From an uncultured Dehalococcoidia bacterium (GTDB lineage Bacteria > Chloroflexota > Dehalococcoidia > GIF9 > UBA5629), in NCBI GenBank assembly GCA_937975645.1, contig CALJTV010000005.1, positions 128,021 through 192,020 of the forward strand: DNA of 64,000 nt. Direction: 5' to 3'. Of the stretch, positions 32,821-40,611 are shown one piece after another. Positions within the stretch are counted from its first letter, which is position 1; every line of letters starts with the position of its first letter. The notes under the pieces are model-generated. The model made no database searches, was not told where the DNA came from, and was given only the letters and a program-made list of their open reading frames with translations. A program made the translations under genes and the position numbers.

Positions 32821-33612
32821 ATGCTCAAGCTGAACAACATCGAGGTCACTTACTTAAATGTCATAAAGGTGCTCCACGGTGTATCACTCACCGTGGAGGA
32901 CTGCTCAGTGGTGGCGCTACTTGGCGCCAATGGCGCCGGCAAGACCACCACCTTAAAAGCCATCTCGGGACTACTCCGCGCTGAAGAGGGTGAGGTTGTC
33001 GACGGCTCCATCGAATGGGACGGACAGAGGATAGAGAAGAAGAGCGCCATAGAGATAGGCAAAATGGGCATCGTGCAGGCACTGGAGGGCAGACGCGTCT
33101 TCGGTCACCTCACCGCTGAAGAAAACCTGCTGGTGGGTGCCTACCAACGCAAAGACCGCCGCGGCATCAGAGAAGACCTTGATATGGTCTATAACTACTT
33201 CCCCCGACTAAAACAGCTCCGCCGTAACATCGCCGGCTATCTCTCCGGCGGCGAGCAGCAGATGCTGGTCATCGGCAGGGCAATGATGTCCGCCCCTAAA
33301 CTGATGATGCTCGATGAGCCCTCCCTTGGACTGGCACCGATACTGGTCAGCGAGATATACGACATCATCAAGCGGTTCAACGAGGAGAGAAAGACCTCTA
33401 TCCTTCTGGTGGAACAAAACGTCAGGATCGCTTTAAGCATCGCACACTATGGGTATGTGATGGAAAACGGGCGCATCGTCCTCGACGGCACCGCCGATTT
33501 CCTGAAGAACAACGAGGACGTGAAGGAGTTCTATATGGGACTCTCAGCCTTAGGTACCAAGAAAAGCTACCGCATGGTGAAGCACTACAAAAGAAGGAAG
33601 CGGTGGCTGTAG
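32821..33612 (+). CDS. livF: ABC transporter ATP-binding protein LivF (locus 2)
   Basis: A 263-residue ATPase: Walker A GANGAGKT, QALEGRRVFGHLTAEENLL, signature YLSGGEQQMLVIGRAMM, Walker B LMMLDEPSLGLAP, and VEQN at the H-loop position. It carries a basic tail of about 25 residues after the usual LivF end (KKSYRMVKHYKRRKRWL) that most LivF proteins lack. It starts 11 bp after a long palindrome and has no obvious ribosome site. Confidence 0.93.
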   Translation: MLKLNNIEVTYLNVIKVLHGVSLTVEDCSVVALLGANGAGKTTTLKAISGLLRAEEGEVVDGSIEWDGQRIEKKSAIEIGKMGIVQALEGRRVFGHLTAEENLLVGAYQRKDRRGIREDLDMVYNYFPRLKQLRRNIAGYLSGGEQQMLVIGRAMMSAPKLMMLDEPSLGLAPILVSEIYDIIKRFNEERKTSILLVEQNVRIALSIAHYGYVMENGRIVLDGTADFLKNNEDVKEFYMGLSALGTKKSYRMVKHYKRRKRWL

Positions 33613-33619
33613 TTTTCTC

Positions 33620-34492
33620 TTACTCTTCCTTTCCCAGATAAGCGGAAATAACATGAGGGTTTACCCTGATTTCTTCGGGTACCCCCTCGGCAATTTTGCG
33701 ACCGAAATCAAGCACGATAATCCTATCAGCTAGGTCCATGACCACACCCATATCGTGCTCCACCAAAACAATGCATTTCACCCCATCTCTCAGCACCGGA
33801 GTGTCTGGATAACATTCTCCCTGCCCCTCGAATATATCAATAATGAACCGGGCAATGTCCTCCTTTTCCTCAGTGTTCATCCCTGCCATCGGTTCATCGA
33901 GCAACAGTACCTTGGGTTGCAGCGCCAGCGCCCTTCCCAGCTCCACCCGTTTCCTCATGCCATAGGGCAACGTGCCCACCACCCTCTTCCTCACCGGCTC
34001 TATCTCCAGAAAGTCGATGATGTCCTCGACCACCTTACGGTGCTCTATCTCCTCCCTGTGCGCCCAGCCGAAGTACAAAGCGCTGCTGAGCACATTCTGT
34101 TTCATCAGCACATGCCTAGCAGCCAACAGGTTGTCCAGTGTGGTCAAACCGGTGAACAGCTCGATATTCTGAAATGTCCTGGCTATGCCCAGCCTGGCAA
34201 TCCTGTCAGGACGGAGACGTGTTATCCTCTTCCCTTCAAAATATATCTCCCCTTCCTGCGGTTTATAGAAACCGTTTATGCAGTTGAGCACGCAGGTCTT
34301 GCCAGCGCCGTTGGGACCAATGATAGCCAGTATCTCCCCCTCACAAATATCGAGGCTGACATCTATGAGCGCCCTTACCCCACCGAAGGAAAGGGAGATA
34401 TGCTCCATCCTCAGCTTTACCTTCTTCTCCGTGTCCAACAAAGGCTGTGTAGACCGTAGTTCCGCTGTGTCCAATCTTCCTGCTCCGCACAA
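33620..34492 (-). CDS. livG: ABC transporter ATP-binding protein LivG (locus 2), inverted
   Basis: A 290-residue ATPase with Walker A GPNGAGKT, Q-loop ARTFQNIELF, signature LPYGMRKRVELGRAL, Walker B VLLLDEPMAGMN, and H-loop VEHDM. An insertion of about 10 residues (EGQGECYPDTPVLRDG) precedes the last strand. It lies on the opposite strand, convergent with livF (7-bp gap), and should complete the locus 2 transporter that otherwise lacks LivG. The start is uncertain: TTG 34492 gives an N-terminal extension, while ATG 34408 begins near the conserved MEHISLSFGG. Its promoter is at 34514-34543. Confidence 0.9.
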   Translation of the reverse strand: MCGAGRLDTAELRSTQPLLDTEKKVKLRMEHISLSFGGVRALIDVSLDICEGEILAIIGPNGAGKTCVLNCINGFYKPQEGEIYFEGKRITRLRPDRIARLGIARTFQNIELFTGLTTLDNLLAARHVLMKQNVLSSALYFGWAHREEIEHRKVVEDIIDFLEIEPVRKRVVGTLPYGMRKRVELGRALALQPKVLLLDEPMAGMNTEEKEDIARFIIDIFEGQGECYPDTPVLRDGVKCIVLVEHDMGVVMDLADRIIVLDFGRKIAEGVPEEIRVNPHVISAYLGKEE

Positions 34493-34513
34493 TTACTTGC
34501 ACAAAGTCCTCAT

Positions 34514-34543
34514 ATTATAGTCGTGTTCAGTATCACAGTTCAA
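34514..34543 (-). promoter_or_regulatory. Promoter of the inverted livG
   Basis: On the minus strand TTGAAC (34543-34538) is followed after 18 bp by TATAAT (34519-34514). It is back to back with the plus-strand promoter at 34545-34573; the two -35 boxes are adjacent, so they may compete or share a regulator. Confidence 0.6.
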
Positions 34544-34544
34544 A

Positions 34545-34573
34545 TTGCTTTTTCCTATAACTTCACATACAAT
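34545..34573 (+). promoter_or_regulatory. Promoter of the unknown gene at 34612
   Basis: TTGCTT (34545-34550), 17 bp, TACAAT (34568-34573). The sequence closely resembles the acetoacetyl-CoA ligase promoter at 37232-37260, including the TTGCTTTTTC start and the CACRTAYAATT end. Confidence 0.65.
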
Positions 34574-34611
34574 TATGTCCAGCACTGGCAATCGTTTTAC
34601 GGTTCAGAAAA

Positions 34612-35361
34612 ATGAGCAGGTTTATTGATACTCTCAGACAGACCCTCCGTGGCTCTGCCCCACCGATTGGTTTCAGGAAGACCATGGAGGCAGAGAGTAC
34701 CCCCCTGGCTATAGCGATCAACCTTACCGCCTTAAGCCAAAAGGAGGCGAAGCAACTCAATGGTAAAGATATCGAGGCTGGCGTACTGGGCACACAGGGA
34801 CTGGACACCGCTGCCTTCGAGCAGTGGAAAAACCAGTTCCCTAGCACCCCGCTGGGACTGCTGATAGAAGGTGACAACAACGTTGACGTGGGCGTCTTTA
34901 CGGAACTTGGCTGTGACTTCTTCATCTGCAGTCTGAAGACGCCCTTTGAGCTCATCAACCGGGAAAAGGTCGGCAAAATAGTCCTCGCCGAGCCCTCCAT
35001 GGAATCTGGCTTCGCCCGGAGCCTTAATGACCTCCCAGTAGATGCGGTGCTTGTTAACACGTTAGAACCCCTCCTCACCCTAGAGCAAGTCCTCGTCTGC
35101 TACCGCTTCGCCGCCCTCATCAGCAAGCCGCTGCTGGTAACAATCAGGGCACCACTGACCCCAGAGACACTGGAAAGTCTCTACCAAGCTGGCGTAAACG
35201 GCATTTTCCTTGACAGCGGCTTCCCACCGGCAGCAATCTCCGACCTCAAGAAAGCAGTGGGAAACCTGCCCAGAACACCGCGGAAGAGACCTTCTGCTGT
35301 CCCCCTACTCCCCAAGCTGACATCCGGGACCGAGCCAGAGGAGGAAGAAGAAGAGGACTAA
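34612..35361 (+). CDS. Unknown protein with acidic tail, possibly TIM-barrel-like
   Basis: A 249-residue soluble protein I do not recognise. It starts MSRFIDTLRQTLRGSAPP; the middle (IEAGVLGTQGLDTAAFEQW, CDFFICSLKTPFELI, VDAVLVNTLEPLLTLEQVL, GVNGIFLDSGFPPAAISDL) shows alternating strand and helix segments. The last part, with GVNGIFLDSG, recalls the phosphate-binding end of a TIM barrel; this is a weak inference. The C-terminus is basic (PRTPRKRP) then strongly acidic (EPEEEEEED). It is 9 bp upstream of a LysE-type exporter, so the two are probably one operon. No catalytic residue can be assigned. Confidence 0.75.
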   Translation: MSRFIDTLRQTLRGSAPPIGFRKTMEAESTPLAIAINLTALSQKEAKQLNGKDIEAGVLGTQGLDTAAFEQWKNQFPSTPLGLLIEGDNNVDVGVFTELGCDFFICSLKTPFELINREKVGKIVLAEPSMESGFARSLNDLPVDAVLVNTLEPLLTLEQVLVCYRFAALISKPLLVTIRAPLTPETLESLYQAGVNGIFLDSGFPPAAISDLKKAVGNLPRTPRKRPSAVPLLPKLTSGTEPEEEEEED

Positions 35362-35370
35362 CCCCTATAT

Positions 35371-35985
35371 ATGACTGAGAGCTTTGGCTTGTTTTTGCTT
35401 TCCGCAGCCGGTATCTCGCTTTCCGGCGTCATGCTGCCCGGTCCCCTCACTGCAGCAACTATAACGAAGGGCTACCGCAATGGCAACGCTGGCATTTCCA
35501 TCGCCCTGGGACACGCCGTGGTGGAAATCCCCCTGATGGCTGCCATCTACCTAGGTTTTGCCCGCTTCTTTATCTACCCGCAGGTAAAAACAGCCATCGG
35601 TCTGGTAGGTGGCTTAATGCTGATATTCATGGGACTGATGGTGGTCCGCAACCTGAGAAGGTCACAGAACAGCTCCATTGACCTGCCCTATAACTCGCTG
35701 GTAACCGGGATAGTGATGACCGGCGCCAACCCATACTTTTTTGTCTGGTGGGCGACCATCGGCATCGCCCTCATAGCCACCGCCGCTGGCTTCGGCATCA
35801 TCGGACTTCTGATATTTGCTGTAGTGCACTGGTCATGTGACCTTGTCTGGTCACAGTTCATTTCAATGAGCGTATTCAGGACCAGGCATCTATGGACACG
35901 GAAGGTGGAGATAATAGTCTTCAGTACCTGTGCTTCTGTACTGGTGGGCTTCGGTATCTGGTTCTGTATCTCTGTCCTTACCTGA
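35371..35985 (+). CDS. LysE-family transporter
   Basis: A 204-residue membrane protein with about six hydrophobic segments. The LysE hallmark is near the N-terminus (SLSGVMLPGPLTAATITKGYRNG, with MLPGP), and the second half has TGANPYFFVWWATIG, the typical NP-containing loop. Members export amino acids and related metabolites; the cargo is unknown. It directly follows the unknown acidic-tailed gene (9 bp) and has no clear ribosome site of its own. It is convergent with the GuaB3-like gene (8-bp gap). Confidence 0.85.
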   Translation: MTESFGLFLLSAAGISLSGVMLPGPLTAATITKGYRNGNAGISIALGHAVVEIPLMAAIYLGFARFFIYPQVKTAIGLVGGLMLIFMGLMVVRNLRRSQNSSIDLPYNSLVTGIVMTGANPYFFVWWATIGIALIATAAGFGIIGLLIFAVVHWSCDLVWSQFISMSVFRTRHLWTRKVEIIVFSTCASVLVGFGIWFCISVLT

Positions 35986-35993
35986 AGTCTCAA

Positions 35994-37145
35994 TTAGCCA
36001 CCACAGAGCCCCTGCATCGACTGGAAGTACTTGCCCTCGGTCTTGATCGCCGGCGCCACCACCATCTTCACCTTATGCATGTCTTTGATGGTGAGTGCGC
36101 CACAGACGCCCATGCAGGTGCGGATAGCACCAACAAAGTTCTCCGTACCATCAGTCACCGAGGTGGGACCAAATAGCAGCCGCTTTAAAGGACCGCGGAC
36201 ACCAGCCCTTATCCGCGTTCCCCTGGGCAGCGTGGGGTGCGAATGTGACATACCCCAGTGATAGCCCTTGCCCGGAGCCTCCTCTGCCTGCGCCATCACC
36301 GACCCCAGCATCACCGCATCCGCACCAGAGGCGAAAGCCTTGCACACATCAGCCCCGGTGCGCATGCCGCCATCAGTTATAACCACTACATATTTTCCTG
36401 TCTCCTTAAAATATGTCTCCCTGGCGGCAGCACAGTCCATGGTGGCTGTCACCTGCGGTACACCCACACCCAGCACCTCCCTAGTGGTACAGGCAGCCCC
36501 AGGACCGACCCCCACCAGTATCCCGTCTATGCCGGTGCGCATCAGCTCCAGCGCCGCGCTATAGGTCACGCAGTTGCCTACTATCACTGGTATCTTCACC
36601 ATCTCGCACAGCTCGGAAAAGATGAGCCCGCGGTAGCTCTTGGAGATATGCCGGGCGGTGGTTACCGTGGACTGGACAACGAGAATATCAGCCCCAGCTT
36701 CCTTGGCAATAGGTGCCAGCCGCTTAGTATTAGCGGGAATGACTGAGACAGCACACACCGCTCCTGCCCTCTTTATCGCCTGGACCCGCTCGCCGATAAG
36801 GTTCTCCTTTATCGGCTCAGCATATATCCTCTGCAATAAAGAAGTCACCTCTTGGTCAGAAGCCTGCACGATCTGCGCCAGCACCTCTTCAGGTCTCTCG
36901 TACCGTGTCTGCACCCCATCAAGATTGAGGACAGCCAGCCCACCGAGGTGGTGCATCAGGATGGCAAAATTGGTGTCCACGATGGCGTCCATGGCTGCCG
37001 CCAATATAGGGATAGAGAAAGTGAACTTGCCAATGGTGAAGTCGATGTTCGTCTGGTCGGGGTTTATGGTCACATCGCCAGGGACAATGGCGACCTCGTC
37101 AAAACCATAAGCTCTTTCCATCTCTCTGAATTTGGGTACAGCCAC
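35994..37145 (-). CDS. GuaB3-family IMP dehydrogenase-related protein
   Basis: A 383-residue IMPDH/GMPR-type TIM barrel without CBS domains. The Cys-loop GVGPGAACTTREVLGVGVPQ is typical of GuaB3, not of GuaB1/2, and VITDGGMRTGADVCKAFASGADAVMLGS is the phosphate-binding region. Cyanobacterial GuaB3 has been reported to act as an XMP reductase, so the activity here may be XMP to IMP, not IMP dehydrogenase. The start is GTG with GGGGGAGGTG upstream. It is monocistronic. Confidence 0.88.
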   Translation of the reverse strand: MAVPKFREMERAYGFDEVAIVPGDVTINPDQTNIDFTIGKFTFSIPILAAAMDAIVDTNFAILMHHLGGLAVLNLDGVQTRYERPEEVLAQIVQASDQEVTSLLQRIYAEPIKENLIGERVQAIKRAGAVCAVSVIPANTKRLAPIAKEAGADILVVQSTVTTARHISKSYRGLIFSELCEMVKIPVIVGNCVTYSAALELMRTGIDGILVGVGPGAACTTREVLGVGVPQVTATMDCAAARETYFKETGKYVVVITDGGMRTGADVCKAFASGADAVMLGSVMAQAEEAPGKGYHWGMSHSHPTLPRGTRIRAGVRGPLKRLLFGPTSVTDGTENFVGAIRTCMGVCGALTIKDMHKVKMVVAPAIKTEGKYFQSMQGLCGG

Positions 37146-37173
37146 AGGACACCTCCCCCGATTATTAGTCGAG

Positions 37174-37203
37174 ACTATAACAAAGGTCAGCCACTAAAGT
37201 CAA
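37174..37203 (-). promoter_or_regulatory. Promoter of the GuaB3-like gene
   Basis: On the minus strand TTGACT (37203-37198) is followed after 18 bp by TATAGT (37179-37174), about 30 bp before the GTG start. No purine-riboswitch-like structure is visible in so short a leader. Confidence 0.65.
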
Positions 37204-37231
37204 GACAGCACCGGCAACCCCCTTTTTGAAT

Positions 37232-37260
37232 TTGCTTTTTCTTCAAACTCCACGTATAAT
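37232..37260 (+). promoter_or_regulatory. Promoter of acetoacetyl-CoA ligase
   Basis: TTGCTT (37232-37237), 17 bp, TATAAT (37255-37260). It is similar over its full length to the promoter at 34545-34573. Confidence 0.7.
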
Positions 37261-37309
37261 TCATTGCGCTTTTGTCGCATCCTAGCCACGCTCTATATCG
37301 AGGTCAGAA

Positions 37310-39271
37310 ATGGGCAAACTCCTCTGGGGACCTTCTGAAGAACGGAAGCGCCAGGCAAACATCACCAGATATATCCAGTTTGTAAACAGGCAGTACGGCA
37401 AGGACTTCCACACCTACTGGGAACTCTATGACTGGTCAGTGGGCGAAATACCGGAATTCTGGGCTTCGGTGTGGGACTTCGTAGATATAAAGGCATCCCA
37501 AAAATACCAGACCGTGGTTGACGACGTCCGCAAGATGCCTGGAGCCAGGTGGTTTATCGGGGCAAGGCTGAACTTTGCCGAAAACCTGTTGAGGTACAGG
37601 GACGAACACACCGCCTTCATATTCAAGGGAGAGACGCAGGTATCAAGGCGGATGAGCTATGCCCAGCTTTACGATGCCGTGGCACGTCTGGCAGCATCCC
37701 TACGCAATATCGGCGTGCGCCCCGGCGACAGGGCCGCTGCCTACATGCCCAACATGATAGAGACCGCGGTGGCTATGCTCGCCAGCACCAGCATCGGCGC
37801 TACCTGGTCATCCTGCGCTACAGACATAGGTCCCCAGGCTGCCATAGACCGCCTGGGGCAGGTCGAGCCCAAAGTCCTGTTCACCGTTGACGGCTATCAT
37901 TACAAAGGCAAACGCTTCAGCACCATAGACAACGCCGCTGAGATCGTCAAGTCTATACCTTCCATCGAGAAAGTCATCGTAGCCCAGTACGGGGAACACA
38001 AGCCCGACATCACCCCCATCCCTAACTCGGTGCACTGGGCAGAGTTCTTGGTCCAGGGTAAAACGCCAGAACTCAGGTTCGAACAGCTACCACCAGACCA
38101 CCCCGTCTACATCATGTTCTCCTCAGGCACCACCGGCAAGCCCAAATGCCTGGTTCAGGGGGCTGCTGGCATCCTCGTCAACCATCTCAAAGAGCTGATA
38201 ATCCATACCGACCTGAAACGAGAGGACATTCACCTATTCATCACCACCTGTAGCTGGATGATGTGGAACTGGATGTTGAGTTCACTGGCTACGGGAAACA
38301 CCCTCATCCTCTACGACGGCAACCCCAACCACCCTGACCCTGGCGCCATGTGGAAGATTATTCAGGACGAAAGGGTGACTATGTTCGGCTGCAGCGCCAG
38401 CTATATCAACTACCTCAGGAACGAGGGGTTCAAGCCCGGCAAAGAATATGACCTCTCCTCGCTGAAGGAAATCTGGCAGACAGGTTCGGCTCTGTCTGCT
38501 GAGGGGTTTGAGTACGTCTATAGAGAGATAAAACAGGACCTTCACTTCAACTCAAGTTCGGGTGGCACAGACATAAACGGCTGCTTCTTCACCGGCAGCC
38601 CAATTCAGCCAGTATACGCTGGCGAACTCCAGGGCCCCGCCCTGGGGATGAAGGTGAAGGCATACGATGAAAAGGGGAATCCGGTATTCGATAAGATGGG
38701 CGAGCTTGTCTGCGAAGCTGCAGCCCCACCTATGCCGCTTTACTTCTGGAACGACCCTGATGGCAAAAAATACCGGGAGGCTTACTTCGAGGTCTACCCC
38801 GGCGTGTGGCGGCATGGCGATTACATCCTCGTCCACAGCGATACCGGCGGCGTCACCTTCTATGGTCGCTCCGACTCAGTACTGAAGCCATCAGGTGTGC
38901 GCATCGGCACCGCGGAAATATACAACATCGTCGAGGCGCTCCCTGGGATAGCCGATAGCCTAGCAATAGGGCAGAGCTGGAAGGATGACCAGCGCATCAT
39001 CCTCTTCGTGAAGATGACCGAGGGACATCATCTCACATCGGAGCTGGAGAACAGGATCAAACAGCGCCTCCGCGAACTGGCGTCCCCCAGACATGTGCCC
39101 GCCAAGATCATCGAAGTGCCCGATATCCCTTATACACTCAACATGAAGAAGGTGGAGAGCGCAGTGACCAACATACTCCACGGCAGACCGGTGCTGAACA
39201 GGGATGCACTGGCTAACCCGGAGTCACTCGACTTCTACCAAAAAGTCAGAGAACAACTGGCTAGAGACTAG
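37310..39271 (+). CDS. Acetoacetate-CoA ligase (acetoacetyl-CoA synthetase)
   Basis: A 653-residue ANL ligase of the acetoacetyl-CoA synthetase type, which converts acetoacetate (or a close analogue), ATP and CoA to the thioester. It begins with the family-specific N-terminal part (LLWGPSEERKRQANITRYIQFVN, YWELYDWSV). The A3 motif is FSSGTTGKPKCLVQG, the A5 region is FNSSSGGTDINGCF, and GVWRHGDYILV with YGRSDSVLKPSGVRIGTAEIY is A7/A8. The acceptor Lys is in TLNMKKVESAV. It has GAGG before the ATG. It would feed the thiolase in this window. Confidence 0.92.
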   Translation: MGKLLWGPSEERKRQANITRYIQFVNRQYGKDFHTYWELYDWSVGEIPEFWASVWDFVDIKASQKYQTVVDDVRKMPGARWFIGARLNFAENLLRYRDEHTAFIFKGETQVSRRMSYAQLYDAVARLAASLRNIGVRPGDRAAAYMPNMIETAVAMLASTSIGATWSSCATDIGPQAAIDRLGQVEPKVLFTVDGYHYKGKRFSTIDNAAEIVKSIPSIEKVIVAQYGEHKPDITPIPNSVHWAEFLVQGKTPELRFEQLPPDHPVYIMFSSGTTGKPKCLVQGAAGILVNHLKELIIHTDLKREDIHLFITTCSWMMWNWMLSSLATGNTLILYDGNPNHPDPGAMWKIIQDERVTMFGCSASYINYLRNEGFKPGKEYDLSSLKEIWQTGSALSAEGFEYVYREIKQDLHFNSSSGGTDINGCFFTGSPIQPVYAGELQGPALGMKVKAYDEKGNPVFDKMGELVCEAAAPPMPLYFWNDPDGKKYREAYFEVYPGVWRHGDYILVHSDTGGVTFYGRSDSVLKPSGVRIGTAEIYNIVEALPGIADSLAIGQSWKDDQRIILFVKMTEGHHLTSELENRIKQRLRELASPRHVPAKIIEVPDIPYTLNMKKVESAVTNILHGRPVLNRDALANPESLDFYQKVREQLARD

Positions 39272-39385
39272 TCGCTCCGTCGCCACAGCAGACGAGGGGA
39301 AGACCGTCAGCCCGTAATCCACGACCCCCGTTGCCGACCTCCCTAGAGAATAATGCTGGTTCACAGTGCCCAAGTCAGGACTCCC

Positions 39386-39414
39386 CTGACTTTCCTCCCC
39401 CGCGTGGGGAGAGA
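39386..39414. repeat. REP-like inverted repeat, copy 1
   Basis: A 29-bp unit, 28/29 identical to the copy at 39447-39475, containing CTCCCC-CGCGT-GGGGAG that folds into a short stem. Related units occur at 46241-46276 and 63355-63402. Confidence 0.7.
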
Positions 39415-39446
39415 TGGCGCATTCAGCAAGCAGTTAGCCGTCGTGG

Positions 39447-39492
39447 CTGACTTCCCTCCCCCGCGTGGGGAGAGAGTTAGACCGAGGGGGAC
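39447..39492. repeat. REP-like inverted repeat, copy 2, with GTTAG-GAGGGGG tail
   Basis: The same 29-bp unit as copy 1 followed by AGTTAGACCGAGGGGG, which is like the tail of the copy at 63355-63402. It ends just before the rsmI -35 box and could influence that promoter or end readthrough from the ligase gene. Confidence 0.7.
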
Positions 39493-39495
39493 AGT

Positions 39496-39525
39496 TTGAG
39501 CTAATTTCTGATGCTGGGCTATAAT
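39496..39525 (+). promoter_or_regulatory. Promoter of rsmI
   Basis: TTGAGC (39496-39501), 18 bp, TATAAT (39520-39525). The start should be near 39532, so the leader before GTG 39537 is about 5 nt. Confidence 0.65.
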
Positions 39526-39536
39526 AGACCTCAAAA

Positions 39537-40364
39537 GTGCCGTCTCTTTACATCGTTGCTACACCGATTGGTAACCTGGAAGATATCTCTTTGCGTGCCT
39601 TGCGAGTATTGAAGGAGGTAGGCTTGATAGCTGCCGAAGACACGCGCACCACGCGTCACCTGCTCAAGACCTACAATATAAGCACGCCCCTGACCAGCTA
39701 CCATGAACACAACAAGAGGTCGAGGCTACCCTACCTTCTAGAATGCCTCAAGGAGAAGGACGTAGCCTTGGTCTCAGAGGCGGGCATGCCAGGTCTCAGC
39801 GACCCCGGCTACGAACTCATCACTGCCGCAATCGAACGCAGCATACCGGTGGTGCCCGTACCCGGTCCCTCAGCCCTGACCACTGCTCTGGCAGTCTCGG
39901 GGCTGTCTACTAACCGCTTTCTCTACCTCGGCTTCCTGCCGGCAAGGCGCAGGGAAAGACAGCGCCTCCTCCGTTCTGTGGCAGATGAGCCCTATACAAT
40001 CGTTGCCTTCGAAGCGCCCCATCGGCTCATTTCCTGTCTAAAAGACCTTGAGGAGGCCTTCGGCAACAGACGACTGGCTGTCTGTCGCGAGCTCACCAAA
40101 CTCCACGAGGAGGTGTTTCGTGGCAGCATAAGCGAGGCAATCGAGCACTTCACCCAGCCCAAGGGCGAGTTCACACTGGTCATCGCCGGCAGGGAGCCGG
40201 CGCAGCCAGAACCAGATGCACGGGTGGAAAAGGAGCTAAAGGCCCTACACCAGCAGGGCGTAAGCGCCAGAGAGGCAATATCCAGAATGTCGCGAGCAAC
40301 CGGAATACGCAGGAAAAAGCTCTACCAGCTTTGGCTAAAAATTGTCGGAGGAGCTGAACGATGA
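39537..40364 (+). CDS. rsmI: 16S rRNA (cytidine1402-2'-O)-methyltransferase
   Basis: A 275-residue SAM-dependent methyltransferase of the tetrapyrrole methylase fold, modifying C1402 of 16S rRNA. Signatures: LYIVATPIGNLEDISLRAL at the start, EDTRTTRHLL, SEAGMPGLSDPGYELI, PVPGPSALTTALAVSGL, FEAPHRL, and RELTKLHEEVFRG. The start is GTG with no ribosome site and a -10 box only 11 bp away, so the mRNA is nearly leaderless. It overlaps the next small gene by 4 bp. Confidence 0.95.
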   Translation: MPSLYIVATPIGNLEDISLRALRVLKEVGLIAAEDTRTTRHLLKTYNISTPLTSYHEHNKRSRLPYLLECLKEKDVALVSEAGMPGLSDPGYELITAAIERSIPVVPVPGPSALTTALAVSGLSTNRFLYLGFLPARRRERQRLLRSVADEPYTIVAFEAPHRLISCLKDLEEAFGNRRLAVCRELTKLHEEVFRGSISEAIEHFTQPKGEFTLVIAGREPAQPEPDARVEKELKALHQQGVSAREAISRMSRATGIRRKKLYQLWLKIVGGAER

Positions 40365-40555
40365 TACGTGGCTGTCTCGTTACCGGCGAACTCGAGTGCG
40401 ATGGGTGCCAGCGCACCATGGAACACGGTGAGCAGTACCTTGTGATCGAGGATGATAGGAAAAAGACGCGCCTCTGCGTCCAGTGTGCCCTGAAAAAGGG
40501 CTACGCAAAATATGTTAAGGAGAAGGGCGAAAAATTTCTCACCTTTTTCCAGTAA
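40361..40555 (+). CDS. Small CxxC/CxxC protein (zinc-binding candidate)
   Basis: A 64-residue protein with CDGC near residue 13-16 and CVQC near 39-42, consistent with a single treble-clef or ribbon zinc site, then a Lys-rich end (KKGYAKYVKEKGEKF). The start shares ATGA with the rsmI stop, which supports it being a real, translationally coupled gene. The function is unknown; a link to rRNA or metG is only suggested by position. Confidence 0.7.
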   Translation: MIRGCLVTGELECDGCQRTMEHGEQYLVIEDDRKKTRLCVQCALKKGYAKYVKEKGEKFLTFFQ

Positions 40556-40570
40556 CTACATACTTCGTGG

Positions 40571-40576
40571 TACAAT
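40571..40576 (+). promoter_or_regulatory. Extended -10 element before metG
   Basis: TGGTACAAT (TGnTACAAT; -10 hexamer 40571-40576) lies 36 bp before the metG TTG start. No good -35 is visible. Confidence 0.45.
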
Positions 40577-40611
40577 GTGCAGTAATCTATCGCCGAGCTG
40601 AGGGGCACTGA

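Larger units (their letters stand above)
39272..39495. other. Gene-free region before rsmI
   Basis: About 260 bp between the ligase stop and rsmI. It holds two copies of a GC-rich inverted repeat and the rsmI promoter. I see no gene or other RNA. Confidence 0.6.

Noticed and set aside
39386-39475. Possible two-repeat CRISPR array: 29-bp repeats separated by 32 nt, as in type I-E geometry
   Set aside because: There are only two units, no cas genes nearby, and related but degenerate units occur singly at 46241 and 63355 as intergenic REP-like elements. The spacing is best seen as a coincidence, although the repeat stem resembles I-E repeats.
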